Assembly: GCF_000337795.1 (NCBI RefSeq)
Contig: NZ_AOLP01000004.1
Coordinates: forward strand, 1 to 64,000
Direction: 5' to 3'
Length of the DNA stretch: 64,000 nucleotides
Source: Haloferax denitrificans ATCC 35960
GTDB taxonomy: Archaea; Halobacteriota; Halobacteria; Halobacteriales; Haloferacaceae
A program made the translations under genes and the position numbers. Of the stretch, positions 34,017 to 43,801 are shown in pieces. The notes below the pieces were generated by a model. It did no database searches and was not told where the DNA came from. It saw only the letters and a list, made by a program, of their open reading frames with translations. Within the stretch, counting starts at the first letter, position 1. Every line of letters starts with the position of its first letter.

Positions 34017-36686
34017 ATGAGCGAACACGACGGGCGCGACCCCGACTCCGACTTCGATGAGGGGGCGGACGCGTCCACGGACCCGCAGGGGGGCGACGCG
34101 TGCGGGTGCGGCGACGCCTGCGAGGTCGAGTCCGCGTCGGCGTCGGGAGCGCCCGGCGAGACGGGAACCGGCGACCCCATCGGCGGGTCCGACGGTTCGG
34201 CCCGCGCGGAGTTCGGCGTCCCGGACATGGACTGCGCCTCCTGTGCGAGCAAGGTCGAAACGAGCGTCCGGAAACTCGACGGCATCGGCGACGTCGACCC
34301 GCGGGTGACGACCGGTAGGCTCGTCGTCGACTACGACCCCGACCGGACCACGCCCGACGACATCCGGGGCAACATCGAGGGCGCGGGCTACGCCGTCGAA
34401 GACGGCCCCTCGACGCGCGAGGTGTCGTTTTCCGTCCCGGACATGGACTGCGCCTCCTGCGCCGGGAAGGTCGAAAACGCCCTTCGCGGCGCGCCGGGCG
34501 TGCTGTCGTACGAGACGCGCCCGACGGCCGGGACCGCGGTCGTCACGCTCGCGGCTGACGCGGACCTCGATGCGGTCGTCTCGGCCATCGAAGCCGCCGG
34601 CTACGAGGTCACCGGGACCGACGCCGACGAGGTGGACACCGACGCCGATACTGACGCCGGCGGGGACCGCGAGAGCGTCTGGCGCAGTACGCGCGCGGTG
34701 AAAACGTGGGTGAGCGGCGGCTTCCTCGCGGCGGGCATCGCCGCCGAGTACCTGCTCGGACTGGAACTCGTCGTCGCCAGCGTCCTCGGCGTCTCGTTCA
34801 CGGTCGCCGAACTGCTGTACGTCCTCGGGGCCGCGGTCGGCGGGCAGGCCATCCTCCGCAACGGTTACTACTCGGCGAAGAACCGCAGTCTCGACATCGA
34901 CTTCCTGATGTCGGCGGCGATTCTCAGCGCCGTGGCCGCGAGCCTCATCTCCGGGCCGACGAGCCTCTACTTCGAGGCGGCGACGCTCGCGTTCCTCTTC
35001 AGCGTCTCCGAACTCCTCGAACGCTACTCGATGGACCGCACGCGCGACTCCCTCCGCGAACTGATGGACCTCTCGCCCGACGAGGCGACGGTCCTCCGCG
35101 ACGGCGTCGAGACGGTCGTCCCGGTCGAGGACCTCGCTATCGGCGACGTGGTCGCCGTCAAGCCCGGCGAGAAAATCCCCGTCGACGGGACGGTGGTCAC
35201 GGGCGACAGCGCGGTCAATCAGGCCCCCATCACCGGCGAGTCCGTCCCGGTCGACAAGGCCGCGGGCGACGAGGTGTTCGCGGGCACCGTCAACGAGGCG
35301 GGCTACCTCGAAGTCCGCGTCGAGTCCGCCGCGGGCGACGACACCCTCTCGCGCATCGTCTCGATGGTCGAGGACGCCCAGTCGAACAAGACCGAACGCG
35401 AGCAGTTCGTCGAGCGCTTCTCGTCGTACTACACCCCGGTCATGGTCGTCGTCGCTATCGCGGTCGCGGCGATTCCGCCGCTGGCGTTCGGCCTCGACTG
35501 GGTGACGTGGTTCGTCTACGGCATCACGATGCTCGTGCTCGCCTGTCCCTGCGCGTTCGTCATCTCGACGCCCGTCTCGGTCGTCTCGGGCATCACGTCG
35601 GCCGCGAAAAACGGCGTGCTCATCAAGGGCGGCACGCACCTCGAAGCGATGGGCTCGGTCGAGGCCATCGCCGTGGACAAGACGGGCACGCTCACGAAGG
35701 GCGAACTCACCGTCACCGACGTGGTCCCGCTCAACGGCAACTCCGAGGAGGACGTGCTCCGGTGCGCCCGCGGTCTCGAAGCCCGGAGCGAACACCCCAT
35801 CGGCGAGGCCATCGTCTCCCACGCCGAGGGCTCGGGCGTCGCCGGCCGCGAGGTCGACGACTTCGAGAGCGTCACCGGCAAGGGCGTCCGCGCCGACCTC
35901 GACGGCGTCCCGCACTTCGCCGGCAAACCCGGCTTCTTCGAGGAGCTCGGCTTCGACCTCGAACACGTCCACGTCACCGGCCCCGGCGAGGAGCTTTCCG
36001 AGGACGTCCGACAGCTCTGTGACCGCCACGGCTGTCTCAACCTCGTCGAGGACACGATTCCGCGCCTCCAGTCCGAGGGCAAGACGGTCGTCGTCGTCGG
36101 CACCGAAGACGACCTCGAAGGCCTCGTCGCCGTCGCCGACGAGGTCCGCCCCGACGCCCGCGAGACGGTCGCAAAACTCCGCGAGGCCGGTCTCTCGGTC
36201 GTCATGCTCACCGGCGACAACGAGGGGACCGCCCGCGCCATCGCCGAGCAGGTCGGCGTCGACGACGTCCGCGCGGGCCTCCTCCCGGAGGACAAGGTCG
36301 CCGCCGTCGAGGGACTGCTCGACGAGTACGGCTCGGTCGCCATGGTCGGCGACGGCATCAACGACGCCCCGGCGCTCGCCACCGCCACCGTCGGCGTCGC
36401 CATGGGCGCGGCCGGCACCGACACCGCCCTCGAAACGGCCGACATCGCCCTCATGGCCGACGACCTCTCGAAGCTCCCGTACCTCTACGAACTCTCCCAC
36501 CGGGCGAACCACGTCATCCGGCAGAACATCTGGGCGTCGCTCGCCATCAAGGCCGTCCTCGCGGTCGGCGTGCCCTTCGGCTACGTCTCGGTCGCGCTCG
36601 CGGTCCTCGCGGGCGACGCCGGGATGACCATGGGCGTGACGGGCAACGCGATGCGACTCGCCCGGATTCGCCCGGACGACGACTGA
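34017..36686 (+). CDS. zntA: Heavy-metal translocating P1B-type ATPase (Zn/Cd/Pb type)
   Basis: 889 aa. A Cys-rich acidic start (about residues 28-35) precedes two heavy-metal-associated domains, each with MDCASC (Cys73/76 and Cys145/148). Eight transmembrane helices follow. The membrane metal site is CPC (Cys510-Pro-Cys512 in 'LACPCAFVISTPVS'), and the phosphorylated Asp554 lies in DKTGTLTKG. 'SEHPIGEAI' carries the HP motif and 'MVGDGINDAPALA' the hinge. The CPC followed by SxP is typical of subgroup P1B-2, exporters of Zn(II), Cd(II) and Pb(II). Metal choice is inferred from these motifs. Confidence 0.95.
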   Translation: MSEHDGRDPDSDFDEGADASTDPQGGDACGCGDACEVESASASGAPGETGTGDPIGGSDGSARAEFGVPDMDCASCASKVETSVRKLDGIGDVDPRVTTGRLVVDYDPDRTTPDDIRGNIEGAGYAVEDGPSTREVSFSVPDMDCASCAGKVENALRGAPGVLSYETRPTAGTAVVTLAADADLDAVVSAIEAAGYEVTGTDADEVDTDADTDAGGDRESVWRSTRAVKTWVSGGFLAAGIAAEYLLGLELVVASVLGVSFTVAELLYVLGAAVGGQAILRNGYYSAKNRSLDIDFLMSAAILSAVAASLISGPTSLYFEAATLAFLFSVSELLERYSMDRTRDSLRELMDLSPDEATVLRDGVETVVPVEDLAIGDVVAVKPGEKIPVDGTVVTGDSAVNQAPITGESVPVDKAAGDEVFAGTVNEAGYLEVRVESAAGDDTLSRIVSMVEDAQSNKTEREQFVERFSSYYTPVMVVVAIAVAAIPPLAFGLDWVTWFVYGITMLVLACPCAFVISTPVSVVSGITSAAKNGVLIKGGTHLEAMGSVEAIAVDKTGTLTKGELTVTDVVPLNGNSEEDVLRCARGLEARSEHPIGEAIVSHAEGSGVAGREVDDFESVTGKGVRADLDGVPHFAGKPGFFEELGFDLEHVHVTGPGEELSEDVRQLCDRHGCLNLVEDTIPRLQSEGKTVVVVGTEDDLEGLVAVADEVRPDARETVAKLREAGLSVVMLTGDNEGTARAIAEQVGVDDVRAGLLPEDKVAAVEGLLDEYGSVAMVGDGINDAPALATATVGVAMGAAGTDTALETADIALMADDLSKLPYLYELSHRANHVIRQNIWASLAIKAVLAVGVPFGYVSVALAVLAGDAGMTMGVTGNAMRLARIRPDDD

Positions 36687-36695
36687 GACGCGGAC

Positions 36696-36749
36696 GGCAC
36701 GCGAGGCACGCAAGACACGCGAGGCACGCAAGACACGCAAGACACACAA
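36696..36749. repeat. 9-nt tandem repeat (six copies)
   Basis: Six units of the form GRCACGCRA, starting just 10 nt after the stop codon of the ATPase gene. Coding potential is not preserved with the neighbours, so this is probably slippage in the 3' region. No terminator-like hairpin was seen. Confidence 0.8.
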
Positions 36750-36906
36750 AACGGGCGATGCGCGCCTCTCTCCGGATTTCGGCCCTCTCAGTCCGAGTCA
36801 CAAATCCGTGCTACTTAGCGGCGTGACACCATCAACGCGTTCGCAATTCTTGCCACGCGAGAAACGGCTGGCTCGGTTTTCCCGACGCCGCGCGTCAGAG
36901 ACTGGT

Positions 36907-37356
36907 ATGGCAGACGACGAGCGGACGCCACGCCGAGACGCGACCGACCGACCGACGCGGAGCCGAGACATCCGCGACGCCGGGCGAACCCGAAGGCGGT
37001 TCATCTGGCTCACCGGGACCGCCGCGATGGCGGGGTTGGCCGGCTGTTCCGGCGGCGGTGGCGGCGCGGCCGAGACGACGACTGCGACGACGACGGAGTC
37101 GTCGGATTCGACCGGGGGCGTCCCCGCGGAGTACGCGACCGCCACGTCCCTCGACGGCACCCAGCGCAACCCCGACAGCCTCTCGTCGCAGGAGGCCGTC
37201 TCGTATCAGGACCAGCCGAGCGGGGGCAGGCAGTGTTCGACCTGTCGGTACTACATCGAGGACAAAAACGGGGACGGCGTGGGCGCGTGCGCCATCGTCG
37301 CGGGCGAAATCGCTCCCGAGGGCTACTGCGTCTCCTACGTCGAGTACGAGGGGTAG
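36907..37356 (+). CDS. HiPIP-type (high-potential iron-sulfur) Tat lipoprotein
   Basis: 149 aa from the ATG at 36907. A twin-arginine-like start ('RTRRRFIWLTGTAAMAG') leads to a lipobox cysteine (Cys47). The C-terminal part has four cysteines, 110, 113, 128 and 141, in the pattern QCSTC...GACAIV...PEGYC, which is that of HiPIP-type 4Fe-4S proteins. It would be a small electron carrier outside the membrane. It stands alone and the redox partner is unknown. Confidence 0.88.
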   Translation: MADDERTPRRDATDRPTRSRDIRDAGRTRRRFIWLTGTAAMAGLAGCSGGGGGAAETTTATTTESSDSTGGVPAEYATATSLDGTQRNPDSLSSQEAVSYQDQPSGGRQCSTCRYYIEDKNGDGVGACAIVAGEIAPEGYCVSYVEYEG

Positions 37357-37377
37357 CGCTCCGATTCTCTGCCGCGG

Positions 37378-37836
37378 TCAGGAGTCGTCGCGGGTCGGCC
37401 CGACGGCGGTCTGAATCCGACAGCGGATGGACTCTTCGACGCCGTCGCGATCGACCGGAATCACCCATTTCTCCCCACAGCCGAGGACGGTCACCATCTC
37501 GCCGTCCTGTCGGTGTTTCACCGAGACGAACACCTCGCCGCGCTCGGGGTCGTAGTCCACGAGTTCGACGAGCACGTCCTCGCCGGCGATGAGGAGGTTC
37601 TTCGCGCCGTTCAACTCGGTGACGTACGACTCGGTGTGCCCTGTCGGGTCGGTGACGAACAGTTCGACCACCGGCACGTCCTCGCCGTCCGGATAGCTCG
37701 CGTCGACTTCGATTGCCCCGTCTTCGAGCCGGATGCCGTGTATCTCGACGAGCGACGCCGCGACGCCGAAGCTGTCAGCGACCTGCTGACGGAGGTCCCC
37801 CAACGGGATTCGAACCGACTCTCGAATCGTTCCCAT
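37378..37836 (-). CDS. Conserved protein of unknown function
   Basis: 152 aa, soluble and acidic, starting MGTIRESVRIPLGDLRQQVADS. Mostly beta-type sequence ('VVELFVTDPTGHTESYV', 'EVFVSVKHRQDGEMVTVLGCG'). It has two cysteines (one in VLGCGEKW). No family recognised. Convergent with the HiPIP gene; the start is supported by absence of a better one. Confidence 0.65.
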   Translation of the reverse strand: MGTIRESVRIPLGDLRQQVADSFGVAASLVEIHGIRLEDGAIEVDASYPDGEDVPVVELFVTDPTGHTESYVTELNGAKNLLIAGEDVLVELVDYDPERGEVFVSVKHRQDGEMVTVLGCGEKWVIPVDRDGVEESIRCRIQTAVGPTRDDS

Positions 37837-37874
37837 GCCCGCCCCTACGAACGGGGGGTGTATGAGCGTGTCCG

Positions 37875-38447
37875 CTAGTCGTCGCCCCAGAGGGCGTCAG
37901 CGAGGCGCGACCCCGACGGGACGGCCTCGCGGAAGGCGACCGAGTCGAACGCGAGCGGCCCGTTGAGAGAAAGGAAGCCGAGTTCGCCCTCGGGCGCGCG
38001 GTCGAGATTGGTCAGAAAGGCCACTTTGCGGGCGGCCTCGACGCCCTCGACGGTCGCCTCGGGGTCGACCGACTCGTACAGGGCGGCGTGTTCGCGGACG
38101 TGCTCGACACAGCGTTTCGTCGGCGCGAACAGCAACAGCGCGTGGACGCCCGGCCCCTCGCGGCCGAGTTTCGTCCGGATGGCGTGTTCGTCGTCCTTGT
38201 AGAAGTAGCGCTCCATGCGGCGGTACTGGCGGAGTATCTCGTTCGCGCCGGTGGCGTGGCGGACGGCGGCGTCGGCCTTGAGTTCGATGAGGTAGTCCAC
38301 CGGCTCGGGCGTCCGCACCCGGACGTACACGTCGGCGACGCCGCGGTTCCCGTAGTGGTCGTACGGCTCTTCGAGGTGAATATCCACGTCGTCGAAGGCC
38401 GCCCGGAAGTGCTCGACCACCCGCGTCGCCAACTCGTCCTCGCGCAT
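37875..38447 (-). CDS. PD-(D/E)XK nuclease-fold-like protein
   Basis: 190 aa from the ATG at 38447 (MREDELATRVVEHFR); the extension to 38525 is unlike the rest. 'GVADVYVRV...VDYLIELKAD' shows an Asp, then E-x-K at strand ends, the pattern of the PD-(D/E)XK superfamily, and 'ATGANEILRQYRRMERYFY' follows as a helix often seen in such enzymes. It may be a DNA- or RNA-acting nuclease. The assignment is by motif pattern only and moderate. Confidence 0.65.
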   Translation of the reverse strand: MREDELATRVVEHFRAAFDDVDIHLEEPYDHYGNRGVADVYVRVRTPEPVDYLIELKADAAVRHATGANEILRQYRRMERYFYKDDEHAIRTKLGREGPGVHALLLFAPTKRCVEHVREHAALYESVDPEATVEGVEAARKVAFLTNLDRAPEGELGFLSLNGPLAFDSVAFREAVPSGSRLADALWGDD

Positions 38448-38557
38448 CTGTCGGTCGAGACGAGGCGACGGTCGGGGAAATGTCCCGCGGTTCGGCCGGC
38501 GGCGACCCAGTGCATCGGAAAACACATACCGCCGGCGTTCGGTTGGAAAATCGACAC

Positions 38558-39169
38558 ATGTCCCTGCCGACCCGCAGACAGGTCCTCCGCGCCGGCGGCG
38601 CGTCCCTCGCCGCCGCGCTCGCCGGGTGTTCCGGCGAGGGGTCCAGTTCCAGTTCGGACGAGCCGTCCGGTCCCTCCCCGGACGCGCTCGTCACCGACTA
38701 CGACCAGCTCCAACTCCGAAACGACACCGAGAGCGCGATTTTCCGAGACGCCGCCCGCGACGACGACGGGGCGGGGTCGTCGTACCTCGACGACTTCCTC
38801 GTCACCACCGACGAGGAACGCGCAGACGTCGAGTTCGCGGCGGACCCCGACGGAATCGACGAGGCTCGCGCGTTCATCGACGAGACGGAGTTCGACGAGC
38901 AGACGCTCGTCATCACCCAGCACCGGCCAAACGCCTGCCACCGGGTGAAACTGCTGTACGTCACGCACCCGCCGGACAGCGTCGTCCACCTCGACTTCTG
39001 TTACCCGCTCCGGCCGGCGTCGGTCGAGTGCTCCGTGGACGACCGCCACGTCGTCGCCTCGCTGGTGCGACTGCCCTACTCATCGCAGGACGAGTCGAGT
39101 TGGGGACACGGCGGCGGAAGCAGTTGTCACCTCCCGCCGTCGCTCCGAACCGAGACGGAGGACGCCTGA
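38558..39169 (+). CDS. Tat lipoprotein of unknown function, copy 1 of two adjacent lipoproteins
   Basis: 203 aa from the ATG at 38558. Signal 'TRRQVLRAGGASLAAALAGC' with a lipobox cysteine, then a Ser-rich linker. The later part has Cys residues at 'NACHRVKLLY', 'LDFCYPLRP', 'VECSVDD' and 'SSCHLPP', possibly disulphide-linked or metal-binding. Only one base separates its stop from the next gene, so the two are probably co-transcribed. Function unknown. Confidence 0.75.
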   Translation: MSLPTRRQVLRAGGASLAAALAGCSGEGSSSSSDEPSGPSPDALVTDYDQLQLRNDTESAIFRDAARDDDGAGSSYLDDFLVTTDEERADVEFAADPDGIDEARAFIDETEFDEQTLVITQHRPNACHRVKLLYVTHPPDSVVHLDFCYPLRPASVECSVDDRHVVASLVRLPYSSQDESSWGHGGGSSCHLPPSLRTETEDA

Positions 39170-39170
39170 G

Positions 39171-40529
39171 ATGCCCCGAACGCGACGCGACGTGCTCGCC
39201 TCGCTCGCCGGGGTCGGCGTCGCCGGACTCGCGGGCTGTACGGCACTCGACGCGGGTGAATCCGAATCCGACGACTCGGCACTTGACGCGGCGGCGCTCC
39301 GGGAGGTCAGGGAACTCGGGTCGCCGGCGTTCCCCGCCCGCGTCCCGGCCCCCATCGCGGAATCGTACCTCGAACTGAGTCGCGCTCGCGCCCGCGAACT
39401 CCTCGATTCAGTCCCCGAGACGATGTCTCCCGAGGAAGTCCCGAACGAGGGCGTTCGGAACGTCTACGCCGAGGCGTACGCGGACGCCGCAGAGGCCGTC
39501 GCCCCCTCGGACACCGACGAGTCGCCGTTCGAGACGCTTCGGGGACTGCGCTATGCCCGCGGAGCCGCGGCGATGGCGAAGGGGACCTACGACGCCGCGG
39601 TCGGCGACCGCACCGAGGCCGACGTGCGCGACGAGGCCGCGGCGGTCCGCGCCGACATCGAGTCGTTCAGGCTCGGCACGCGCTACCTCGGGGACGAACC
39701 GGACCGGGCGCTCGTCGTGTACGACGCCGTCGAGGACTTCGTCGCGGGTGCGGTCCGGCGTCTCGATAACGCCGACCAGTACGGTCGCTACGCCGACAGC
39801 GCCCCGCGAGTCGGCGAACTCCTCGACGCAGTGGAGTCGGCACGGGCGTCGCTCGATGGCGCGCGCCACGTCCGCGACCGCTATCTGGCGTCGATTGTCG
39901 ACCCGGTTGACTTCACCGACGCGTTCGAGTCGACCGCGTCCTCGCTCGTCGCGGTCACCGAAGACCGCCGGGCCGAGTACCCCGAGGAGGGAGGGCTCGA
40001 AGCCGTCATCGAGGGCGAGGGGTTCGACACCGAGGAACTCGAACGCACGCCGGCCGAGGACCTGCTGGTGGAGACGTTCGTCGAAGTCGAAAGCGGGCTT
40101 CGAGACGCCCGCGAAGCCCTCCGAAGCGACCGCTTCGCCACCGCGCTCGTGGGCGCGCACACCGCCGAGACGCACCGCCGCGCGTTCGAGGAGGCAGTCA
40201 CGGCGGTCAAGCGAGGCCGGTACGAGTCGGTCGAGTCCGCGGCCGCGGTCAGGGACGCGAAACTCGGCGCGCTCGAGGCCCTCGAAGCCGCCCGCTCGGA
40301 CGAATCGAACCCGCACCTGACGCGGCGCGCGCTGGTCGATATCGCCTATATGGTCGGCAACGGGGACGACTACCTGCGCGACGACTACTACGAGGACGGC
40401 GACCCTCGGGCCGCGCGAAACGCGGTCTCGGAGTACGCGACCGCCGAGTTCGCCGCGCGCGAGACGCCCGCCGTGAGCGCGTGGGTGCTCGGGACGCTCG
40501 CGGCCGAGCGCGGCGGCGTCGGCGACTGA
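39171..40529 (+). CDS. Tat lipoprotein, helical, of unknown function, copy 2 of two adjacent lipoproteins
   Basis: 452 aa with signal 'RTRRDVLASLAGVGVAGLAGC' and then a long, mostly helical Ala/Glu/Arg-rich body that looks like repeated helix pairs. No named domain is recognised. It is directly downstream of another lipoprotein gene; both may act at the cell surface. Confidence 0.75.
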   Translation: MPRTRRDVLASLAGVGVAGLAGCTALDAGESESDDSALDAAALREVRELGSPAFPARVPAPIAESYLELSRARARELLDSVPETMSPEEVPNEGVRNVYAEAYADAAEAVAPSDTDESPFETLRGLRYARGAAAMAKGTYDAAVGDRTEADVRDEAAAVRADIESFRLGTRYLGDEPDRALVVYDAVEDFVAGAVRRLDNADQYGRYADSAPRVGELLDAVESARASLDGARHVRDRYLASIVDPVDFTDAFESTASSLVAVTEDRRAEYPEEGGLEAVIEGEGFDTEELERTPAEDLLVETFVEVESGLRDAREALRSDRFATALVGAHTAETHRRAFEEAVTAVKRGRYESVESAAAVRDAKLGALEALEAARSDESNPHLTRRALVDIAYMVGNGDDYLRDDYYEDGDPRAARNAVSEYATAEFAARETPAVSAWVLGTLAAERGGVGD

Positions 40530-40659
40530 CGGGCCGGTTCGCTCGTTTTCGCCTCGTTTCCGGCCGCCGTCGCCGGCCCCTCGACCGTCGCTATCGTCCG
40601 TGCGCCCGCTCCGTCCGGCCGGGGAAATTACGTGTCGGCGGGCGTACCACTCTCTCACG

Positions 40660-42086
40660 ATGTCTGCCGAACCATTCGTCGTCGTCGGCGGCGACGCCGC
40701 CGGACTCTCAGCCGCGAGCAAGTTCGCCCGCGCCGACACCGACCGCGACGTCGTCGTCTTCGAGAAGGGTCGCTGGGTCTCCTACGCCCACTGCGGCACG
40801 CCCTACTTCGTCAAAGGCGAGGTCGAGAAGCTCACCGACATGCTCTCGCTGTCGCCCGAGGCGGCCGCCGACCGCGGTATCGACCTCCGGCGCGAACACG
40901 AGGTCGTCGCCGTCGACACCGACGAGCGAGTCGTCACGGTCGACGGCCCCGACGGGACGTTCGAACAGCCCTACGGCGACCTCCTCGTCGCCACCGGCGC
41001 GCGGGCGCTCCGTGAACCGATAGACGGCATCGACCTCGACGGCGCGTTCACGCTCCACGGCCTGGACGACGCGGCGGCGATTCGGTCGTTCCTCACCGAC
41101 CCGGACGAGGCGTCGGTCGCCGACCTCGGCGGGGGCGGGTTCGTCGACGAGGCGCGCGCGGCCCGCTTCGGCGCGATGGACCCGCCCGAGTCGGTCGCCA
41201 TCGTCGGCGGCGGCTTCGTCGGCGTCGAGATGGCGGAGGCGTTCACCGCCACGGCCTCGACGTCCACCTGTTCCAGCGGTCCGGCCACGTCCTCGGCACC
41301 TTCGGCGACGCCGTGGGCGAGCGAGTCGAGGAACACCTCAAAGCCCACGGCGTCACGCTCCACCTCGGCGCGTCGGTCGAGCGCCTCCGCGGCGACGACG
41401 CGGGCCGGGTGGAGGCCGTCGTCTGCGAGGACGGCGACCTCGCGGTCGACGCCGCGATGGTCGGCATCGGCCTCCGACCCAACTCGGACCTCGTCGCCGA
41501 CGCGGTCGACCTCGGCGAGACGGGCGCTATCGCGGTCGACGACTACGGGCGGACGAGCGCCGACGGCGTCTACGCCGCGGGCGACTGCGCCGAAATCGAC
41601 CACGTCGTCACCGGCGAACCGACGTGGAACACGCTCGGCCTGCCCGCGAACCGCGCCGGGCGCGCCATCGGTCAGACCGTCGCCGGCGACCCCGAACCCA
41701 TCGGGACCGTCGCCGACACCTCGGTCGTGAAGGCGTTCGACCTCGAGTGCGGCCGCGCCGGCGTGACCGACCTCGACGTGGCGCGCGACGCGGGCTTCGA
41801 CCCCGTCTCGGAGACCATCACCGCCGGCTCGCGGTCGGGCTACTACCCCGGCTCCGCCGAGACGACCGTCACGCTCGTCGCCGACCGCGACACCGGGCGA
41901 CTGCTCGGCGGCACCATCGTCGGGGCCGACCGCGCCGCCGTCAGAATCGACACCGTGGCGACCGCGCTCGCCTCGGAGCTGACCGTCGCCGAGGTGGAGC
42001 GTCTCGACCTCGGCTACGCGCCGCCCTTTAGCCCCGTCTGGGACCCGATTCTGACCGCGGCGAAGGTCCTCCGCGGCTCGCTGTAG
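40660..42086 (+). pseudogene. CoA-disulfide reductase/NADH oxidase-like flavoprotein, frameshifted
   Basis: Begins at ATG 40660 with FAD-binding 'VVVGGDAAGLSAASKF' and Cys45 in 'YAHCGTPYF' (the position of the reactive cysteine in CoA-disulfide reductase). The first frame is good to about 41250 ('GGGFVGVEMAEAFTA'), then becomes meaningless. The second frame continues in register as 'GLDVHLFQRSGHVLGTFGDAVGERV...' and runs to 42086 with 'YAAGDCAEIDHVV' (FAD) and the dimerisation domain. A one-base deletion around 41248-41253 explains this. It is either a recent pseudogene or a sequencing error; the codon usage of both halves is intact. Confidence 0.9.
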
Positions 42087-42344
42087 GCCGCAAGCGGTTC
42101 GAAATTCGAACCGAACAAAACGACTATTATCGATTGTGTGGTAACGATACGCTCACGTGCTGGATATTACTGCAACTGAACGCGGGCGTCTCGAATCCGG
42201 GTCGGCGGGGCTGGGACGGCGGACGGGGTCGGAACGGCCGACGGGGCCGGAGTGGTCGGCAGGGCCGGAGCGGTCGGCGGAATCGATGGAGCCGCCGAGT
42301 CGGTCGCGGTCGCGGCCGCGGCGTCGCCGTCCGCCGAGCGGAGC

Positions 42345-43271
42345 GTGGTGTCGGTGAACGGCCGGGTCGCCGCCGGGCTGTTCGTGCTTCTGGGACTCCT
42401 CTGGGGGAGTTCGTTCGTCGCCATCGAAATCGGCCTCGCGTACTTCCCGCCGCTCCAGTTCGCGGCGCTTCGGTTCCTCCTCGCGGGACTCATCGTCCTC
42501 GGCTACGCCGCCGTCTCGACCGACTACTGGCGGCCGCACAGCCGGACCGACTGGACGCTCGTCGGCGTCTCCGGCGGCCTCCTCATCGGCGCGCATCACG
42601 CGTTTCTCTACCTCGGACAGGAACACGTCCCCGGCGCGGTGGCGGCCATCGTCATCAGCCTCGGGCCGGTCCTGACCGCGCTGTTCGCGACGGGAATCCT
42701 CGGCGACCGCATCACCCCGCTCGGGGTCCTCGGCTTCGGCTTCGGCTTCCTCGGCGTCGGCCTCGTCGCCCGCCCGGACCCGAACGCGCTCCTCTCCAGC
42801 GACGTGGTCGGCGTCGCCACCGTCCTCGTCGCCTCGGCGTGTTTCGCCCTCGGTGCCGTCCTGACGCGGCCCTTCTCCTCGGACATCCCGGCGCGGACGC
42901 TCCAGGCGTGGGCGATGCTGTTCGGGGCCGCGCTCCTGTCGGTCGCGGGCGTCGCCACCGGCGAGTCGCTCGCCGCCGTCGAGTGGTCCGGCGTCGCCGT
43001 CGGCTCCCTGCTCTATCTCGCCGTCGTCAGCGGCGCGGGCGCGTTCCTCATCTACTTCGAACTGCTCGGCCGCTTCGGCCCGACGCAGATAAACCTCATC
43101 GGCTACCTCGAACCCGTCTCCGCGACGCTCCTCAGTTGGGCGTTCCTCGGCCAGCTCATCGACGCCGTGACCGCGCTCGGCTTCGTCTCCATCTTCGCCG
43201 GCTTCGCGCTCATCAAGCGCCGGGCGCTCGGCGAGTCGCTCGCGAGAGCGCGCGACGGAGCGGCAGACTGA
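42345..43271 (+). CDS. EamA family drug/metabolite transporter
   Basis: About 308 aa from the GTG at 42345 (GTG at 42354 equally possible; the frame is open from 42252 but the extension is low-complexity). About ten transmembrane helices in two EamA halves; 'LLGLLWGSSFVAIEIGL' starts the first and 'INLIGYLEPVSATLLSW' ends the second. Exports or imports a small metabolite; the substrate cannot be read. Confidence 0.9.
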   Translation: MVSVNGRVAAGLFVLLGLLWGSSFVAIEIGLAYFPPLQFAALRFLLAGLIVLGYAAVSTDYWRPHSRTDWTLVGVSGGLLIGAHHAFLYLGQEHVPGAVAAIVISLGPVLTALFATGILGDRITPLGVLGFGFGFLGVGLVARPDPNALLSSDVVGVATVLVASACFALGAVLTRPFSSDIPARTLQAWAMLFGAALLSVAGVATGESLAAVEWSGVAVGSLLYLAVVSGAGAFLIYFELLGRFGPTQINLIGYLEPVSATLLSWAFLGQLIDAVTALGFVSIFAGFALIKRRALGESLARARDGAAD

Positions 43272-43480
43272 GGCGAGGGCGTTCGTCGCGTCCTGTCCCG
43301 TCCCGTCGCGTCCCGGCCAGCCTCAGCCCGCCCCAGCCAGCCCCGACCCGACCGATCCGCCCCGCTCGGTGCCCCCGTGAGCCGACGATTCGACGATTGG
43401 ACGAACATTCGATGATTGACCGAGTATTCGAGCGTTGGACGCGAACCCGTTTATCCGCCCTTCGCGACCGCTTCGACACG

Positions 43481-43801
43481 ATGCGAATCCCGCTTCCGAA
43501 ACACACCCTCGTCGCGCTGGCGCTCGTCGGCGCGCTCCTGACGACCGTCGTCGCGGCGGGGCTGGTCTCGCCGACGCTCCTCCCCGGAACCGACACGCAG
43601 ACGCCGACCGACCACACCGCGACGGCGTCCGCCGACGACGCGCCGACGCCGAACCCGAACTTCACGCCCGCGGTCCAGTCGAACGGCGACGGCGACGGTG
43701 ACGGCGACGAGGAACACGAGGCGGGCGACTCCGACGAAGAACACGAGGAGTACGGCGGTGACGAGGAACGCGAAGGCGAACACGAGGGCGATGACGACTG
43801 A
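43481..43801 (+). CDS. Small membrane-anchored acidic protein of the ApbE cluster
   Basis: 106 aa. One N-terminal transmembrane segment (about 9-30), then a Thr/Pro-rich stretch and an extremely acidic C-terminus of Asp/Glu with several His and Gly ('GDGDGDGDEEHEAGDSDEEHE' in part). It overlaps apbE by 11 nt (ATG 43791). The acidic tail could bind metal ions. No known family; it may assist the electron-transfer proteins nearby (inference). Confidence 0.65.
   Translation: MRIPLPKHTLVALALVGALLTTVVAAGLVSPTLLPGTDTQTPTDHTATASADDAPTPNPNFTPAVQSNGDGDGDGDEEHEAGDSDEEHEEYGGDEEREGEHEGDDD

Noticed and set aside
41260..41730. Continuation of the first reading frame after the frameshift
   Set aside because: Composition becomes Ser/Thr/Arg-rich nonsense while the other frame carries the real flavoprotein sequence.
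42157..42357. 66-codon frame upstream of the EamA gene
   Set aside because: Low-complexity Arg/Ser/Pro sequence in repeat-rich DNA, not in the EamA frame and without a recognisable domain.
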